DNA from: Rhodospira trueperi
GTDB lineage: Bacteria; Pseudomonadota; Alphaproteobacteria; Rhodospirillales; Rhodospirillaceae
Assembly: GCF_900101965.1 (NCBI RefSeq)
Contig: NZ_FNAP01000001.1
Coordinates: 186,001-250,000 of the forward strand
DNA: 64,000 bases
Reading direction: 5' to 3'
Below, one piece after another: positions 1 through 8,890 of this stretch (position 1 is the first letter of the stretch; every line of letters begins with the position of its first letter). A program made the position numbers and the translations under genes. The notes under the pieces are model-generated. The model saw only the letters and a program-made list of their open reading frames with translations. It searched no databases and was not told the origin of the DNA.

Positions 1-634
1 CCACCGGCCACAGGAACAGATCGCCCGCGCGTGGAGGCGGCTCGGCGCCCGGGACCGCCCGTCGCGCCTGCGCGGCCGACGGCAGCGTCGGCGCGGGTGG
101 AGGCGGTGCGGCCGCCATCTGATTCGGAAAAACGGCGGGGCGGACGTCAACCGGTTCGGGTTCCGAGGCCGCCGGGATGACCAAGGACTCTCCAACCCGG
201 ATAACGTAGGGTGGGGCTAGGCCGTTGGCGTTGGCGATGGCGGCCACCGAGGGGCCATAGCGACGCGACAGGGCGTACAGGGTCTCATCGGGGGCCACCG
301 TGTGGACCCGCTGCGCCGGCAGGGTCAGCACCTGCCCGGGTCGGACCTCGAACGGGGGCTCAAGGCCGTTGGCGAGGATGATGGCGCGGGTCGGCACGCC
401 GAGGCGTCTGGAGACGGAATAAACGGTGTCTCCGGGCGCGACCACCACACTGCGGGCCTGGGTCGGATTGCCCTGATAGCGCGGCGCGGGGGCCGGTGTG
501 CCCTGGACGTGGGACGGTGCGGCCGGGTAGGGGCTGTCGCGCCACCCCCGGTCACACCCGACCGATCCCAGCATCAGGCCGGTCAGGGCACTGACAACCA
601 GAACGCGGCGAAAGGGTGGAGGCGTGGGCTTCAT
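1..634 (-). CDS. nlpD: NlpD-like LysM lipoprotein, 3' end cut by window edge
   Basis: A murein-hydrolase activator or M23 endopeptidase-type envelope lipoprotein; 211 residues are visible. It opens MKPTPPPFRR, followed by a hydrophobic stretch and a lipobox-like GSVGC with the lipidated Cys at 27. Two LysM peptidoglycan-binding repeats follow (about 63-106 and 111-154), then a Pro/Ala-rich linker. The visible part ends at DLFLWPV, the usual entry to an M23 (LytM) domain, so the catalytic or degenerate M23 part lies outside the window. The gene is last in the tat-serS-surE-pcm cluster, and surE-pcm-nlpD is a classic order, which supports the name. Whether the M23 domain is active cannot be judged here. 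Confidence 0.85.
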   Translation of the reverse strand, partial: MKPTPPPFRRVLVVSALTGLMLGSVGCDRGWRDSPYPAAPSHVQGTPAPAPRYQGNPTQARSVVVAPGDTVYSVSRRLGVPTRAIILANGLEPPFEVRPGQVLTLPAQRVHTVAPDETLYALSRRYGPSVAAIANANGLAPPYVIRVGESLVIPAASEPEPVDVRPAVFPNQMAAAPPPPAPTLPSAAQARRAVPGAEPPPRAGDLFLWPV

Positions 635-680
635 GGCGTCACTCTATCGCCCATGACCGGGCGAGGCCAGATGCCGTCCG

Positions 681-1334
681 TCAGGTGTCCGGATCGTGAT
701 CCGGAACGCCGTCCAGAAGGGGCACGAAGCGGACGGCCAGGAGTCGCTCGGTGTGCAGCCTGTGATTGGATCGCGTCACCCGCATCACCCATTGCTGATC
801 GGCATCGCCCACCGGCAGCACCATGACACCGCCGTCGTCAAGCTGGTCGGCAAGGCCTTCCGGGATCTGTCGCGCCGCCGCCGTGACCATGATTCGGGTA
901 AACGGCGCTTGTTCCGGCCATCCCTTCATACCGTCGCCGTGGCGGGTCACGATGTTGGTCAGGGACAGATGCTTGAAGCGTGCTTCCGCCTGGGCCAGCA
1001 GGGGCGCGTGCCGCTCCACCGTGTAAACCCGCCGCGCCACCTTTGACAGCACCGCCGCCTGATAGCCGGAGCCGGTGCCGATCTCCAGAACCTTGTCGCG
1101 CGGCCCAAGGGTCAGGTACTGGGTCATCAGACCGACCACCAGAGGCTGGCTGATCGTCTGGCCGCAGTCGATGGGCAGCGCCCGGTTGTCGTAGGCATGC
1201 TCCAGGAACGGGTCGGAGACGAACACCTCGCGCGGCACCGTCTCCAGCGCCGACAGCACGCGCGTGTCCGTCACCCCCGTGCGCCGCAGGTCCATCAGCA
1301 GGCGGATCTTGTGGTCGTGGGCGCCGCCGTTCAA
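681..1334 (-). CDS. pcm: Protein-L-isoaspartate O-methyltransferase
   Basis: Repairs damaged proteins by SAM-dependent methylation of L-isoaspartyl residues in the cytoplasm. The SAM-binding motif VLEIGTGSGYQAAVLS and the family signatures ALPIDCGQTISQP and VTAAARQIPEGL are all present. I choose a TTG start that overlaps the surE stop (TTGA, 4 nt), because AGGA lies 7 nt upstream and the resulting 217-residue protein has normal length. The first ATG (1295) would remove the conserved KIRLL segment. The open frame continues further upstream inside surE, but that part looks non-coding. Translationally coupled to surE. Confidence 0.93.
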   Translation of the reverse strand: MNGGAHDHKIRLLMDLRRTGVTDTRVLSALETVPREVFVSDPFLEHAYDNRALPIDCGQTISQPLVVGLMTQYLTLGPRDKVLEIGTGSGYQAAVLSKVARRVYTVERHAPLLAQAEARFKHLSLTNIVTRHGDGMKGWPEQAPFTRIMVTAAARQIPEGLADQLDDGGVMVLPVGDADQQWVMRVTRSNHRLHTERLLAVRFVPLLDGVPDHDPDT

Positions 1335-2122
1335 AAGACGTTCCTCATGGCATCGAGGGTTGCGGGATCGGTCAGGTCGATACACAGCGGCGTGACCGAG
1401 ACAAAGCCCTCGGCAATGGCGTGCAGGTCGGAGCCCTCGCCCTCCAGGCCGCGCACTTGCTCGACGCCGATCCACACGTAGGGCCGACCGCGCGGATCGA
1501 CCCGCTCGACCATGTTCTCGGAAAACCGGCTGGAACCGATCCGCTTGCCCTGGGGCGTGACCCGGATGCCCTGGACCTTGTCCACGGGCCGATCCGGGAA
1601 GTTGACGTTGACCAGCACGTCACGGCTCCAGGGCGCGGCACAGGCGCGGCGAATCACGTCGCCGGCCAGGGTCTCCCCCGTTGCCCACGGCCAGGCCTCG
1701 GGGTTCGATCCCTGCTGCGACAGCGCCATGGAGCGGATGCCCAGCAAGGTGCCCTCCATGGCCACGGCGACGGTGCCCGAATAGGTGATGTCCTCGCCCA
1801 TGTTGGAGCCGCGATTGAACCCGGACAGCACAAGGTCGGGGCGGCGGTCGGGCAGGAACAGCTTGACCGCCATCAGAACACAGTCCGTGGGCGTGCCGCG
1901 CACCGCGACATGACGCGGCCCACGCCAGTCATAACGGATCGGGTCGTGCAGGGTCAGCGAATGGCCGGCGCCGCTCTGCTCGGTCTCCGGGGCCACCACC
2001 CACACATCGTCCGACAGGGTCCGCGCCACGCGCTCCAGCGCGGCGAGGCCGGGCGCGTCGATGCCGTCATCGTTGGAGACCAGAATACGGGCCTTGGATA
2101 GATCGGGGATCGGTTCAAACAT
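1331..2122 (-). CDS. surE: 5'/3'-nucleotidase SurE
   Basis: Survival protein E, a metal-dependent nucleoside monophosphate phosphatase (263 residues). The N-terminal [13 protein letters not shown] carries the Asp-Asp metal ligands. [19 protein letters not shown] supplies the other active-site loop. The ATG start overlaps the serS stop by 8 nt and the stop overlaps pcm by 4 nt, so serS-surE-pcm are translationally coupled. Length is normal for the family. Confidence 0.96.
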   Translation of the reverse strand: MFEPIPDLSKARILVSNDDGIDAPGLAALERVARTLSDDVWVVAPETEQSGAGHSLTLHDPIRYDWRGPRHVAVRGTPTDCVLMAVKLFLPDRRPDLVLSGFNRGSNMGEDITYSGTVAVAMEGTLLGIRSMALSQQGSNPEAWPWATGETLAGDVIRRACAAPWSRDVLVNVNFPDRPVDKVQGIRVTPQGKRIGSSRFSENMVERVDPRGRPYVWIGVEQVRGLEGEGSDLHAIAEGFVSVTPLCIDLTDPATLDAMRNVF

Positions 2123-3389
2123 CGGGACGCAGCACCTCCAGGCCGCCCATGTAGGGCTTCAGGGCGTCGGGCACCGTCACTGACCCGTCGGCCCGCTGAT
2201 AATTCTCCAGCACGGCCACCAGGGTGCGGCCCACTGCCAATCCGGAGCCGTTCAGGGTGTGGACGTGTGCCGTGCCTTTCCCCTCGGTGGGACGGAAGCG
2301 CGCGTCCATGCGTCGCGCCTGGAAGGCGCCGGTGTTGGAGCACGAGGAGATTTCTCGGTAGCGGCCGGCGCCGGGCAGCCAGACCTCGATATCGTGGGTG
2401 CGGTGCGCGGCGAAGCCTAGGTCGCCTGTGCACAGCGCCACGGTGCGGAAGGGCAGGTTCAGGCGCTTCAGGACCTCCTCGGCGCAGGCGGTCTTGCGGT
2501 CGAGTTCGGCCCGGGACTGGTCGGGGTGGACGATGCTGACCAGTTCGACCTTCTCGAACTGGTGCATGCGGATCATGCCGCGCGTGTCCTTGCCGGCGGC
2601 GCCGGCCTCGGACCGGAAACACTGTGTGAACGCCGTGAAGCGCAGGGGCAGGGTGGCCTCGTCCAGGATCTGACCGCCGACCATGTTGGTCAGGGTGACC
2701 TCGGCGGTGGGGATCAGCCAGAAGCCGCCGTCCACCTTGAACAGGTCCTCGGCGAACTTGGGCAACTGCGCGGTGCCGAACAGGGCCTCGTCGCGCACAA
2801 GGGCCGGCGTATTGATCTCGGTGTAACCGTGCTCCGACGTGTGCAGATCCAGCATGAACTGGGCCAACGCCCGTTCCAGGCGGGCCACCTGCCCCTTCAG
2901 GATCACGAACCGCGTGCCGGACTGGCGGGCGGCGGTCTCGAAGTCCATGCCCAGCGGCGCGCCGATGTCGAAGTGCTCCCGGGGGTCGAAATCGAACGTG
3001 CGCGGTTCGCCCCATCGCCGGAGTTCGAGATTGTGGTCCTCGTCCGGCCCGTCGGGCACGTCGTCGTCGGGCGTGTTGGGCAGGGTGGACAACACCTCCC
3101 GAAGGTCGGCGTCGGCGGCCGCATTCTCGCCCTCGATCTCGGCCATGCGGGTCTTGATGCTGGCCACCTCGTCCATCAGGGGCTGGGCGTCGCCGCCTTC
3201 CTTCTTGACCTTGCCGATGGACTTCGAGACCTCGTTGCGCCGCGCCTGAAGCGTGTTCAACTCGGTCTGCGAGGTCCGCCGGGTCTCATCCCGCGCCAGC
3301 AAGCGCGCGGACAACGGCGCAAGGCCGCGCCGGGTCAGGCCGGTGTCGAAGGCGTCGGGGTTGTCTCGGATCCACTTGATGTCATGCAT
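2115..3389 (-). CDS. serS: Seryl-tRNA synthetase
   Basis: Class II aminoacyl-tRNA synthetase charging tRNA-Ser and tRNA-Sec, 424 residues. The N-terminal coiled-coil tRNA-binding arm (about residues 25-105) is followed by the catalytic domain with motif 2 ([20 protein letters not shown]) and motif 3 ([19 protein letters not shown]). The start [10 protein letters not shown] is the standard SerS N-terminus. An in-frame extension of 20 codons upstream looks non-coding. A family A palindromic repeat separates it from tatC upstream. Confidence 0.97.
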   Translation of the reverse strand: MHDIKWIRDNPDAFDTGLTRRGLAPLSARLLARDETRRTSQTELNTLQARRNEVSKSIGKVKKEGGDAQPLMDEVASIKTRMAEIEGENAAADADLREVLSTLPNTPDDDVPDGPDEDHNLELRRWGEPRTFDFDPREHFDIGAPLGMDFETAARQSGTRFVILKGQVARLERALAQFMLDLHTSEHGYTEINTPALVRDEALFGTAQLPKFAEDLFKVDGGFWLIPTAEVTLTNMVGGQILDEATLPLRFTAFTQCFRSEAGAAGKDTRGMIRMHQFEKVELVSIVHPDQSRAELDRKTACAEEVLKRLNLPFRTVALCTGDLGFAAHRTHDIEVWLPGAGRYREISSCSNTGAFQARRMDARFRPTEGKGTAHVHTLNGSGLAVGRTLVAVLENYQRADGSVTVPDALKPYMGGLEVLRPDV

Positions 3390-3469
3390 CGGTCGTTCCG
3401 TTGGTTCGGTGATGGACGGCGGCGCGAGGTTCACGGTGCGGGGCCACATTCCGCCCAGCGCGGACGGGC

Positions 3470-3571
3470 GTCATTGCGAGCCCTCGTCGCTGGACGAGGG
3501 TGAAGCAATCCAGGGCAGAAAACGAAAGCACCTGCTCTGGATTGCTTCGTCGCTTCGCTCCTCGCAATGAC
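3470..3571. repeat. Family A palindromic repeat, copy A1 (102 bp)
   Basis: Starts GTCATTGCGA and ends TCGCAATGAC. Inside are a CCCTCGTCG/GACGAGGG hairpin, GAAGCAATCC and its inverse GGATTGCTTC. The same 102-bp architecture occurs at 9283-9384 and 57049-57150. It lies between serS and tatC in the same transcription unit, so it would be transcribed as a structured RNA segment. Repeats with GTCATTGCGAG ends are widespread in bacterial genomes. Confidence 0.9.
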
Positions 3572-3584
3572 GGTGCGTGTTGCC

Positions 3585-4592
3585 TCACCGCCCGGTGTTG
3601 AAGTCCGTATCGTCCGGGCCGTCATCCTCGTCGGCCTCGGTGATCTCATCCGTTGGGGACACGCGGGTCGACGTCGCCGCCGCCGAAGCTGCTGGTTCGG
3701 CCCGGCTGTCGTCCTCGCGCGGCGCTGGGCGTGACGAACCGGCGGTCGGGTCCGGGTCATCCGGATCGTCGCCGTCGTCGTCATCCTCGTCGTCGTCGAG
3801 CCAGTCCTCGTCCTCCTCGACATCGCCGCGTCGCCGTTCGACGTAGCGGCACGACCAGATGGACGCCTCGTAGAGCAGGAGCAGCGGCAGCGCGAGACCC
3901 ACCTGACTGATGATGTCGGGCGGCGTGACCACGGCGGCCAGCACGAACACGCCGACGATGGCGTATTTGCGCGCCCCTGCCAGCCCGGAGGAGGTGACGA
4001 TGCCGACGCGGGCCATCAGGGTCAGTGCCACCGGCATCTGAAAGCAGAACCCGAAGGCCAGGATCAGCCGCATCACGAGGCCCAGATACTCGCCGACCTT
4101 GGCCTCAAGCTCGATCGGCAGCACGGTCTCGGCGCCGGTGGTCTGGAACCCCAGCAGGAACCGCCACGCCAGGGGCATGATCATATAGTAAACGAGCGCG
4201 GCGCCGGTCAGGAACAGCACCGGCGAGGCGAACAGGAACGGCAGCAGCGCCTTCTTTTCGTGCTTGTACAGACCCGGCGCGATGAACAGCCAGACCTGCG
4301 TCGCCAGCATCGGGAACGTCACCACAAGGGCGCCGAAGGCGGCCACGGCCACGTATGTGAAAAAGGCCTCCGTCAGCGCCGTGTAGATCATGCGCTGGCT
4401 GCCGCCGACCTCCCGCATGATGGTCGCCAGCGGCTGCATGAGGAAATCGTAGATGTATTGCGCGAGACCGTAGCAGGCGAAGAAGGCCACGATGAAGGCC
4501 ACCGCGGACCACAGCAGGCGGGTCCGCAGTTCGGTCAGATGGTCCACCAGCGACATCTTGTTGTCGTCGGGGTTGTCGCTGTAGGCAGGCAC
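3585..4592 (-). CDS. tatC: Sec-independent translocase TatC with a long acidic tail
   Basis: Integral membrane receptor subunit of the twin-arginine translocase, which recognises RR signal peptides. The core (residues 1-253) has the usual six membrane segments, the N-terminal MSLVDHLTELRTRL and the conserved LFIAPGLYKHEKK loop. An unusual C-terminal extension of about 80 residues (254-335) contains an almost pure Asp/Glu run at about 258-281, then a Ser/Ala/Asp-rich stretch. TatC proteins normally end soon after the last helix at about 250-260 residues, so the tail is extra and its role is unknown. It overlaps neither neighbour; tatB is 3 nt upstream. Several encoded Tat substrates lie in this window (PhoX, LivJ, rubredoxin). 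Confidence 0.95.
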   Translation of the reverse strand: MPAYSDNPDDNKMSLVDHLTELRTRLLWSAVAFIVAFFACYGLAQYIYDFLMQPLATIMREVGGSQRMIYTALTEAFFTYVAVAAFGALVVTFPMLATQVWLFIAPGLYKHEKKALLPFLFASPVLFLTGAALVYYMIMPLAWRFLLGFQTTGAETVLPIELEAKVGEYLGLVMRLILAFGFCFQMPVALTLMARVGIVTSSGLAGARKYAIVGVFVLAAVVTPPDIISQVGLALPLLLLYEASIWSCRYVERRRGDVEEDEDWLDDDEDDDDGDDPDDPDPTAGSSRPAPREDDSRAEPAASAAATSTRVSPTDEITEADEDDGPDDTDFNTGR

Positions 4593-4595
4593 CGC

Positions 4596-4997
4596 TCAAT
4601 CCTCGCCGGAATTGCTCTTCGGGGTCGGTGGTGTCGCGTCGGCGCGCGCTGTCGCTCCGTCGCCATCGGACGAGGGCGCCTTGCGGGTCGGGCGCCGACG
4701 GGCGGCGCGGTCAACCTCGTCCAGTTCGCGCGCCACCCGACCGTCGGGATCGACCATTTTGTTGATCGACTGGCCGATGTTCTTGCGCCGGACCTTGTTG
4801 ACGCCGTCCCTCACGTCCTCAAGCTCGGCCTCGCGGATGACGTCATCGACGTGGCCCTGGAACTCGCGCGCCAGACCGCGCAGCCGGCGCGACCACTGCC
4901 CCAACGTCCGCAGAACCTTGGGCAGGTCCTTCGGGCCGATGATCAGCAGGGCGACGACGCCGATGACGGCCAGTTCCGTCCATCCGAAATCGAACAT
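4596..4997 (-). CDS. tatB: Sec-independent translocase TatB
   Basis: Membrane-anchored Tat component that works with TatC in substrate recognition; 133 residues. It begins MFDFGWTELAVIGVVALLIIGP, the typical TatB N-out helix with Glu at position 8 and the Gly-Pro hinge, followed by an amphipathic helix (KDLPKVLRTLGQWSRRLRGL) and a polar tail. Lies between tatA (9 nt upstream) and tatC in the normal tatABC order. Confidence 0.95.
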   Translation of the reverse strand: MFDFGWTELAVIGVVALLIIGPKDLPKVLRTLGQWSRRLRGLAREFQGHVDDVIREAELEDVRDGVNKVRRKNIGQSINKMVDPDGRVARELDEVDRAARRRPTRKAPSSDGDGATARADATPPTPKSNSGED

Positions 4998-5006
4998 GGG
5001 GCGCGC

Positions 5007-5237
5007 CTAGCCGTTGGAGGCCTCGTCCTTCTTGCGCTCGGACGCGGCGGTGTTTTCGCCCTCGATCTTGCGGGACTCGCCGGAGCCGTCGGAGTCATCG
5101 TCGTCCGCCAGACCCTTCTTAAAGGCCTTCACGCCCTTGGCGACGTCGCCCATCAGCCGGGGAATCTTGCCCGCGCCGAACAGCAGCAGGACAACGAGAA
5201 GAACAATGATCCAGTGCCAGATGCTGAAAGTACCCAT
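5007..5237 (-). CDS. tatA: Sec-independent translocase TatA
   Basis: Pore-forming or membrane-weakening Tat subunit, 76 residues. [20 protein letters not shown], then the hinge [23 protein letters not shown], is a standard TatA. The tail is acidic ([11 protein letters not shown]). The open frame extends a further 129 codons upstream, but only this ATG gives a TatA N-terminus, so the extension is rejected. First gene of tatA-tatB-tatC-serS-surE-pcm-nlpD. Confidence 0.95.
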   Translation of the reverse strand: MGTFSIWHWIIVLLVVLLLFGAGKIPRLMGDVAKGVKAFKKGLADDDDSDGSGESRKIEGENTAASERKKDEASNG

Positions 5238-5967
5238 CCTCAACCATCTCCCAGGGTGATCGCGCCGCTTACGTGGTGTCGGTGTTCGCACCGCCGGTGA
5301 GAGGCGGAGCGCGACGGTAAAATGCACCAAGTGGGGCGCCGGGGAAAGGCCCGCGTTGCGCGTTCGGATCGATGGTACCAAGCGCGGTGCGGTCCACGGC
5401 CGCCGGACCGGGGAAAGACCGGCGGACACTGTTGCGGTTTTGGGGGCGCCGGGACGATCCAGATCACCGAGGCGCAAACCAAGACTCCGAGAAGCGAAAG
5501 GGGGATGTTCGGGAACAAGATCGTATTGCGGAATCCATCGCGACAATTTCATAACTGGACTAATACGAACATTCCGCTCGGACAGAGTGCGGATAATTTC
5601 TTTTCCGCAATAAGCCATGCCCAAATTGGGTATTTTCTTGAGAAACCCAAGAAAAAATGAGATAAATTGGATCTGATGGCGTCACGTCAGACACAGTGAC
5701 CATTGGTGCCAATGACCTTGATCCCGTCGTTTGGATTCGGCTGGGCGCGGATAGCGCACGTCACACCGGCGCGGTGTTTCGCGAGCGTACTGAATTTCGA
5801 GGCGCCTGCGGAGGGGCTCCCCGGCATCGTATGGCAGCCGCGTCCGCGGTGTGGGACGAGGGGTACTCGGTCTGACCGGGTCATCGTGTCATGCCCGAGC
5901 AGGCGGACTCGTTGGTCGGCCCGGTCACTTCGCAGAGTGCCGGCGACAAAGATAAAGGAGAGACACG
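5238..5967. other. 730-nt intergenic region, tat upstream and AT-richer island
   Basis: Divergent spacer between tatA (minus) and the orphan gene at 5968 (plus). It must hold the tat promoter. The part from about 5500 to 5700 is clearly more AT-rich than the surroundings, like the orphan gene. A small palindrome CATTGGTGCCAATG sits at about 5700-5713. Open frames on either strand here have no recognisable domain, codon pattern or ribosome-binding site, and I call none of them. Confidence 0.5.
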
Positions 5968-6651
5968 ATGACGGCCGCGCAACAGTTCAAGGAAGATCCG
6001 ATCGAATTCATGGAAAATAACGTTGTGCTTGTCAGGTGTGGTTACGGCACAGAATGGAAAAAAACGCTCAGCAAGCACTTCGGGTCATCGTTGATCGGTG
6101 GCGTGATGACATTGACCTTGAAAGCGGTAGGAAGAAATTATGATAAAACAGCATATCATGGTCGTTATGGATACAGGGTGCCATTGTATATGCTAGTGAA
6201 CGGGCGAAATGCAGACAGGAATGAGCAGATTGCTGCGTATTGGTGCCCTTATGAAGACAATAAAACATTCGGCGTGATGCTTGGTAACGCGGCCAAGTAT
6301 ATGTTTACGGCTGAAATGAGTGGATGTTCCCTGGGGCTGGGGTCACCCTGCCAGGATGGATCGATCTTGGTCTACCACTCCAATGTCAAATCGGCCACCG
6401 GGAACCAGAGCAGCGCTCAGATGACGGAACTTGCCAAGGTCGGCGCGACCCAAAAAGTTTTGACGCCGGGCGAGTATAGAAGTACGGAATTTGGACAGGA
6501 CGCTATAAATATCACGCCATTCGGTGTGCGCGAAAAAAGCAAGTGGAAGTTACACTATCAAATGTACAAATATACCGCAGGAAACAAAATTAGTCTCATG
6601 GGTGTCAAGCCTGTTACGGGGATCGTCGAATCAACTCCGGCGCTTATTTAG
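5968..6651 (+). CDS. Orphan protein with CNF1/BLF1-like Thr-SGC-His signature
   Basis: 227 residues, not assigned to a family with certainty. Start ATG has AAGGAG 8 nt upstream. The region YMFTAEMSGC (111-120), then GSILVYHSN (131-139), gives T114, S118-G119-C120 and H137. In the Burkholderia toxin BLF1 the catalytic set is Thr88, LSGC with Cys94, and His106; CNF1 uses a comparable Cys-His pair. Here the Thr-to-Cys distance of six matches BLF1 exactly, and His is 17 after Cys (12 in BLF1, 15 in CNF1). This suggests a glutamine-deamidase-like fold, by inference only. There is no signal peptide or membrane segment. The codons and base composition are visibly AT-richer than the neighbours, suggesting horizontal transfer. 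No secretion or immunity gene is adjacent. Confidence 0.6.
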   Translation: MTAAQQFKEDPIEFMENNVVLVRCGYGTEWKKTLSKHFGSSLIGGVMTLTLKAVGRNYDKTAYHGRYGYRVPLYMLVNGRNADRNEQIAAYWCPYEDNKTFGVMLGNAAKYMFTAEMSGCSLGLGSPCQDGSILVYHSNVKSATGNQSSAQMTELAKVGATQKVLTPGEYRSTEFGQDAINITPFGVREKSKWKLHYQMYKYTAGNKISLMGVKPVTGIVESTPALI

Positions 6652-6907
6652 GGTTTTTGGGTTGAGTGTCGCGCCAGCCCACCGGGCTATCCCCAACACG
6701 GTCCTGCGGGACAGGATATGGGGGGTGGCCGGGTGGGCGCGTGGACCGGGGCCGAGTCCACCGAAGGTCATACCGGGCGACGATTGGACTGACTCGTCCG
6801 GCTAAGGGTCACCTCGGCGAACCAAGGATGTTGAGGTTCTTGTTTTTTTCTCGCCGCGGCGCCCCTTCGGACCGCGCGGGATGTGCTCTTGCCCTGGGCG
6901 CAAGAGG

Positions 6908-8890
6908 TCAGGCCGTGGGTCCCTCGGCCCGACCCCGGATCAGTGCCCGCGCGGCGAAACGGGCCGGGTGGACGGCGGCGGTCAGGTCTGGGGGCAGCGG
7001 CGAGGGGGTGTCGGTGACGGCGGCGGCCACCGCCTCCGCCAGCAGGGGTGCGGTGGTCAGGCCGTGGGAGCCCAGGCCGCACAGGGTGAACAACCCGTCG
7101 GCGCCCGGGGCGGGCAGGGCGCCTGCCGCCTTGCGCCCGCCCTTGCGCAGAGTCTCGCCGTGGGTCTCGGCCAGCGCGGCGGTGTCGAACAACCGGCCGG
7201 CCAGGGGTAGGTGATCGGGCGTGGTGGCGCGCAGGCCGGCCAGGGCACCGATGGTCGGTTCCACGCCCAAGGCTTCGGCCAGCGCCGGCCATTCGCCAGC
7301 CAGGGACTCGCGAATCCGGGCGTCGTCGCCGTCGCGCGGGGCGTAGGGATTGTCCGTTCGGGCGCGCCAGGGCTCGTGCGTGGCCCCGAGCAGCCGGACC
7401 CAGCCACCCTCGCCATCGGGGACCGGCGGGGTGACATAGCCGCCGCTGGAGATCGCGACCCGGGGCGGCGCGTCGGGGTCGGCGACCCTCAGAAGGCTCA
7501 CCTGCCCGCGCGTGGGGCGCAGGGGCAACGCGGCGGCCGGCCACAGTCGGGTGGTGTCGGTCGCGGTGGCCAGGACCACGGTATCCGCCTCGACAACCAC
7601 GGATCCGTCGGCGCCCATCAGGATCCAACCACCGTCCTTGCCGGGTTGCAGTGTCTCGACGGTCGCGGCCAGAACGGGCGTGTCCCCCAGCAACGCCGGC
7701 AACAGCGCGGGCGGCGACAGGCACCCGCCCATGGGGTGCCACAGCGCGCTTTCGCCTGGGGGATCAAGTCCCACAAGGCTGGCAGCCTCGGGCGCCTTCA
7801 CCAACCTCAGGCGATCCTCGGGCCAGTCCATGCGGTCGATCACCGCCTGCCGCCAGGCATCGTCCCGGCGGCCCCGGTCGGCGGACAGCAGCCCGCGTGG
7901 CCCGCGCCAGGGGGCCGCGCCGCCGTCCGCCAGTCGGTCATAGAGCGCCACCGCCGCGAGGGAGGACGCCGCGTGCAACCGGGCAGGGGCCGAGTCGTTC
8001 TTCTCCAGCCGGGGTTCGAGCAGGCCGAGCAGGGCCGGGGGTAGGCTCTCGCCCGGATGCCCGCGCGCGTCCACGAGCACGATGTCGTTCGCTCCGCGCC
8101 GCCGCAGCGCCGCTGCCACCGCGCAGCCGGCAATTCCGGCGCCGATAACTGCGATACGTCGGCGCGGCCGGAGCGGCTCCGGCGATCCCGCCAGCCGACC
8201 TCTCAGGCATTCGCGCTTGCCGGCGAAGCCAGGCGTGCGTGCGACCGTGAATCCGACGTCCTCCAGGCCGCGCCGCACCGCGCCGGCCGTGGTGTAGGTG
8301 GCCAGCCGGGCGCCCGGGCGGCTGAGGCGGGCGACATGGCCGAGCACGTCCGGGCTCCACATGTCGGGATTGCGGGCCGGGGCGAAACCGTCGAGCGCCC
8401 AGGTGTCCACGGGTCCGCCCAGGGTGGGCAGGGCCTCTTCGACCCGCCCGAACGCCAGGGTCAGGGTCACGCGGTCGTCGAGCGCGCGCGTGTGCAGGCC
8501 AGGGATGGGCGGCGGCCACGCGGCCAGCAGGCGCGCCGCGAGGTCAGCCAGGGCGGGAAAGCGGGCCAGGGCGCGCGTGGCCTCGTCGCGCGACATCGGC
8601 CAGCCCTCGACGGACAGCCAGTGCAGCCGGGCGTCCGGCGGGGCCGTGCGGCGCCACAGGTCCCAGGCGACCAGCAGGTTCAGGCCAATGCCGAATCCGG
8701 TTTCGCCGATGACCAAGGGGCCGGGGCGGTTCCACACCGCCGGGGCGCCGATGCCGTCCAGGATGACGTGCCGCGCCTCCCCGATCGCGTCGGCGCGGGT
8801 GGCGTAGAGATCGCCGAAATCCAGGCTTTCCGGCGTGCCGTCATCGCCCCAAGCCAGTGTCGGGCGGCGCAGGGTCCAACCGGGTGTCAT
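6908..8890 (-). CDS. mnmC: Bifunctional tRNA wobble-uridine modification protein MnmC
   Basis: Catalyses the last two steps to mnm5s2U34 in tRNA. The C-terminal FAD oxidase removes the carboxymethyl group of cmnm5U, and the N-terminal domain methylates nm5U with SAM. The methyltransferase half is about residues 1-235 (GETGFGIGLNLLVAW; DTWALDGFAPARNPDMWS). The DAO-type oxidase half (about 245-640) starts with the dinucleotide-binding IAVIGAGIAGCAVAAALRRR. 660 residues is normal for the fused form. The start ATG overlaps the stop of the upstream HNH gene (ATGA). Confidence 0.95.
   Translation of the reverse strand: MTPGWTLRRPTLAWGDDGTPESLDFGDLYATRADAIGEARHVILDGIGAPAVWNRPGPLVIGETGFGIGLNLLVAWDLWRRTAPPDARLHWLSVEGWPMSRDEATRALARFPALADLAARLLAAWPPPIPGLHTRALDDRVTLTLAFGRVEEALPTLGGPVDTWALDGFAPARNPDMWSPDVLGHVARLSRPGARLATYTTAGAVRRGLEDVGFTVARTPGFAGKRECLRGRLAGSPEPLRPRRRIAVIGAGIAGCAVAAALRRRGANDIVLVDARGHPGESLPPALLGLLEPRLEKNDSAPARLHAASSLAAVALYDRLADGGAAPWRGPRGLLSADRGRRDDAWRQAVIDRMDWPEDRLRLVKAPEAASLVGLDPPGESALWHPMGGCLSPPALLPALLGDTPVLAATVETLQPGKDGGWILMGADGSVVVEADTVVLATATDTTRLWPAAALPLRPTRGQVSLLRVADPDAPPRVAISSGGYVTPPVPDGEGGWVRLLGATHEPWRARTDNPYAPRDGDDARIRESLAGEWPALAEALGVEPTIGALAGLRATTPDHLPLAGRLFDTAALAETHGETLRKGGRKAAGALPAPGADGLFTLCGLGSHGLTTAPLLAEAVAAAVTDTPSPLPPDLTAAVHPARFAARALIRGRAEGPTA

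Noticed and set aside
5240-5518. 92-codon minus-strand frame upstream of tatA
   Set aside because: No ribosome-binding site, domain or codon signal; basic low-complexity composition.
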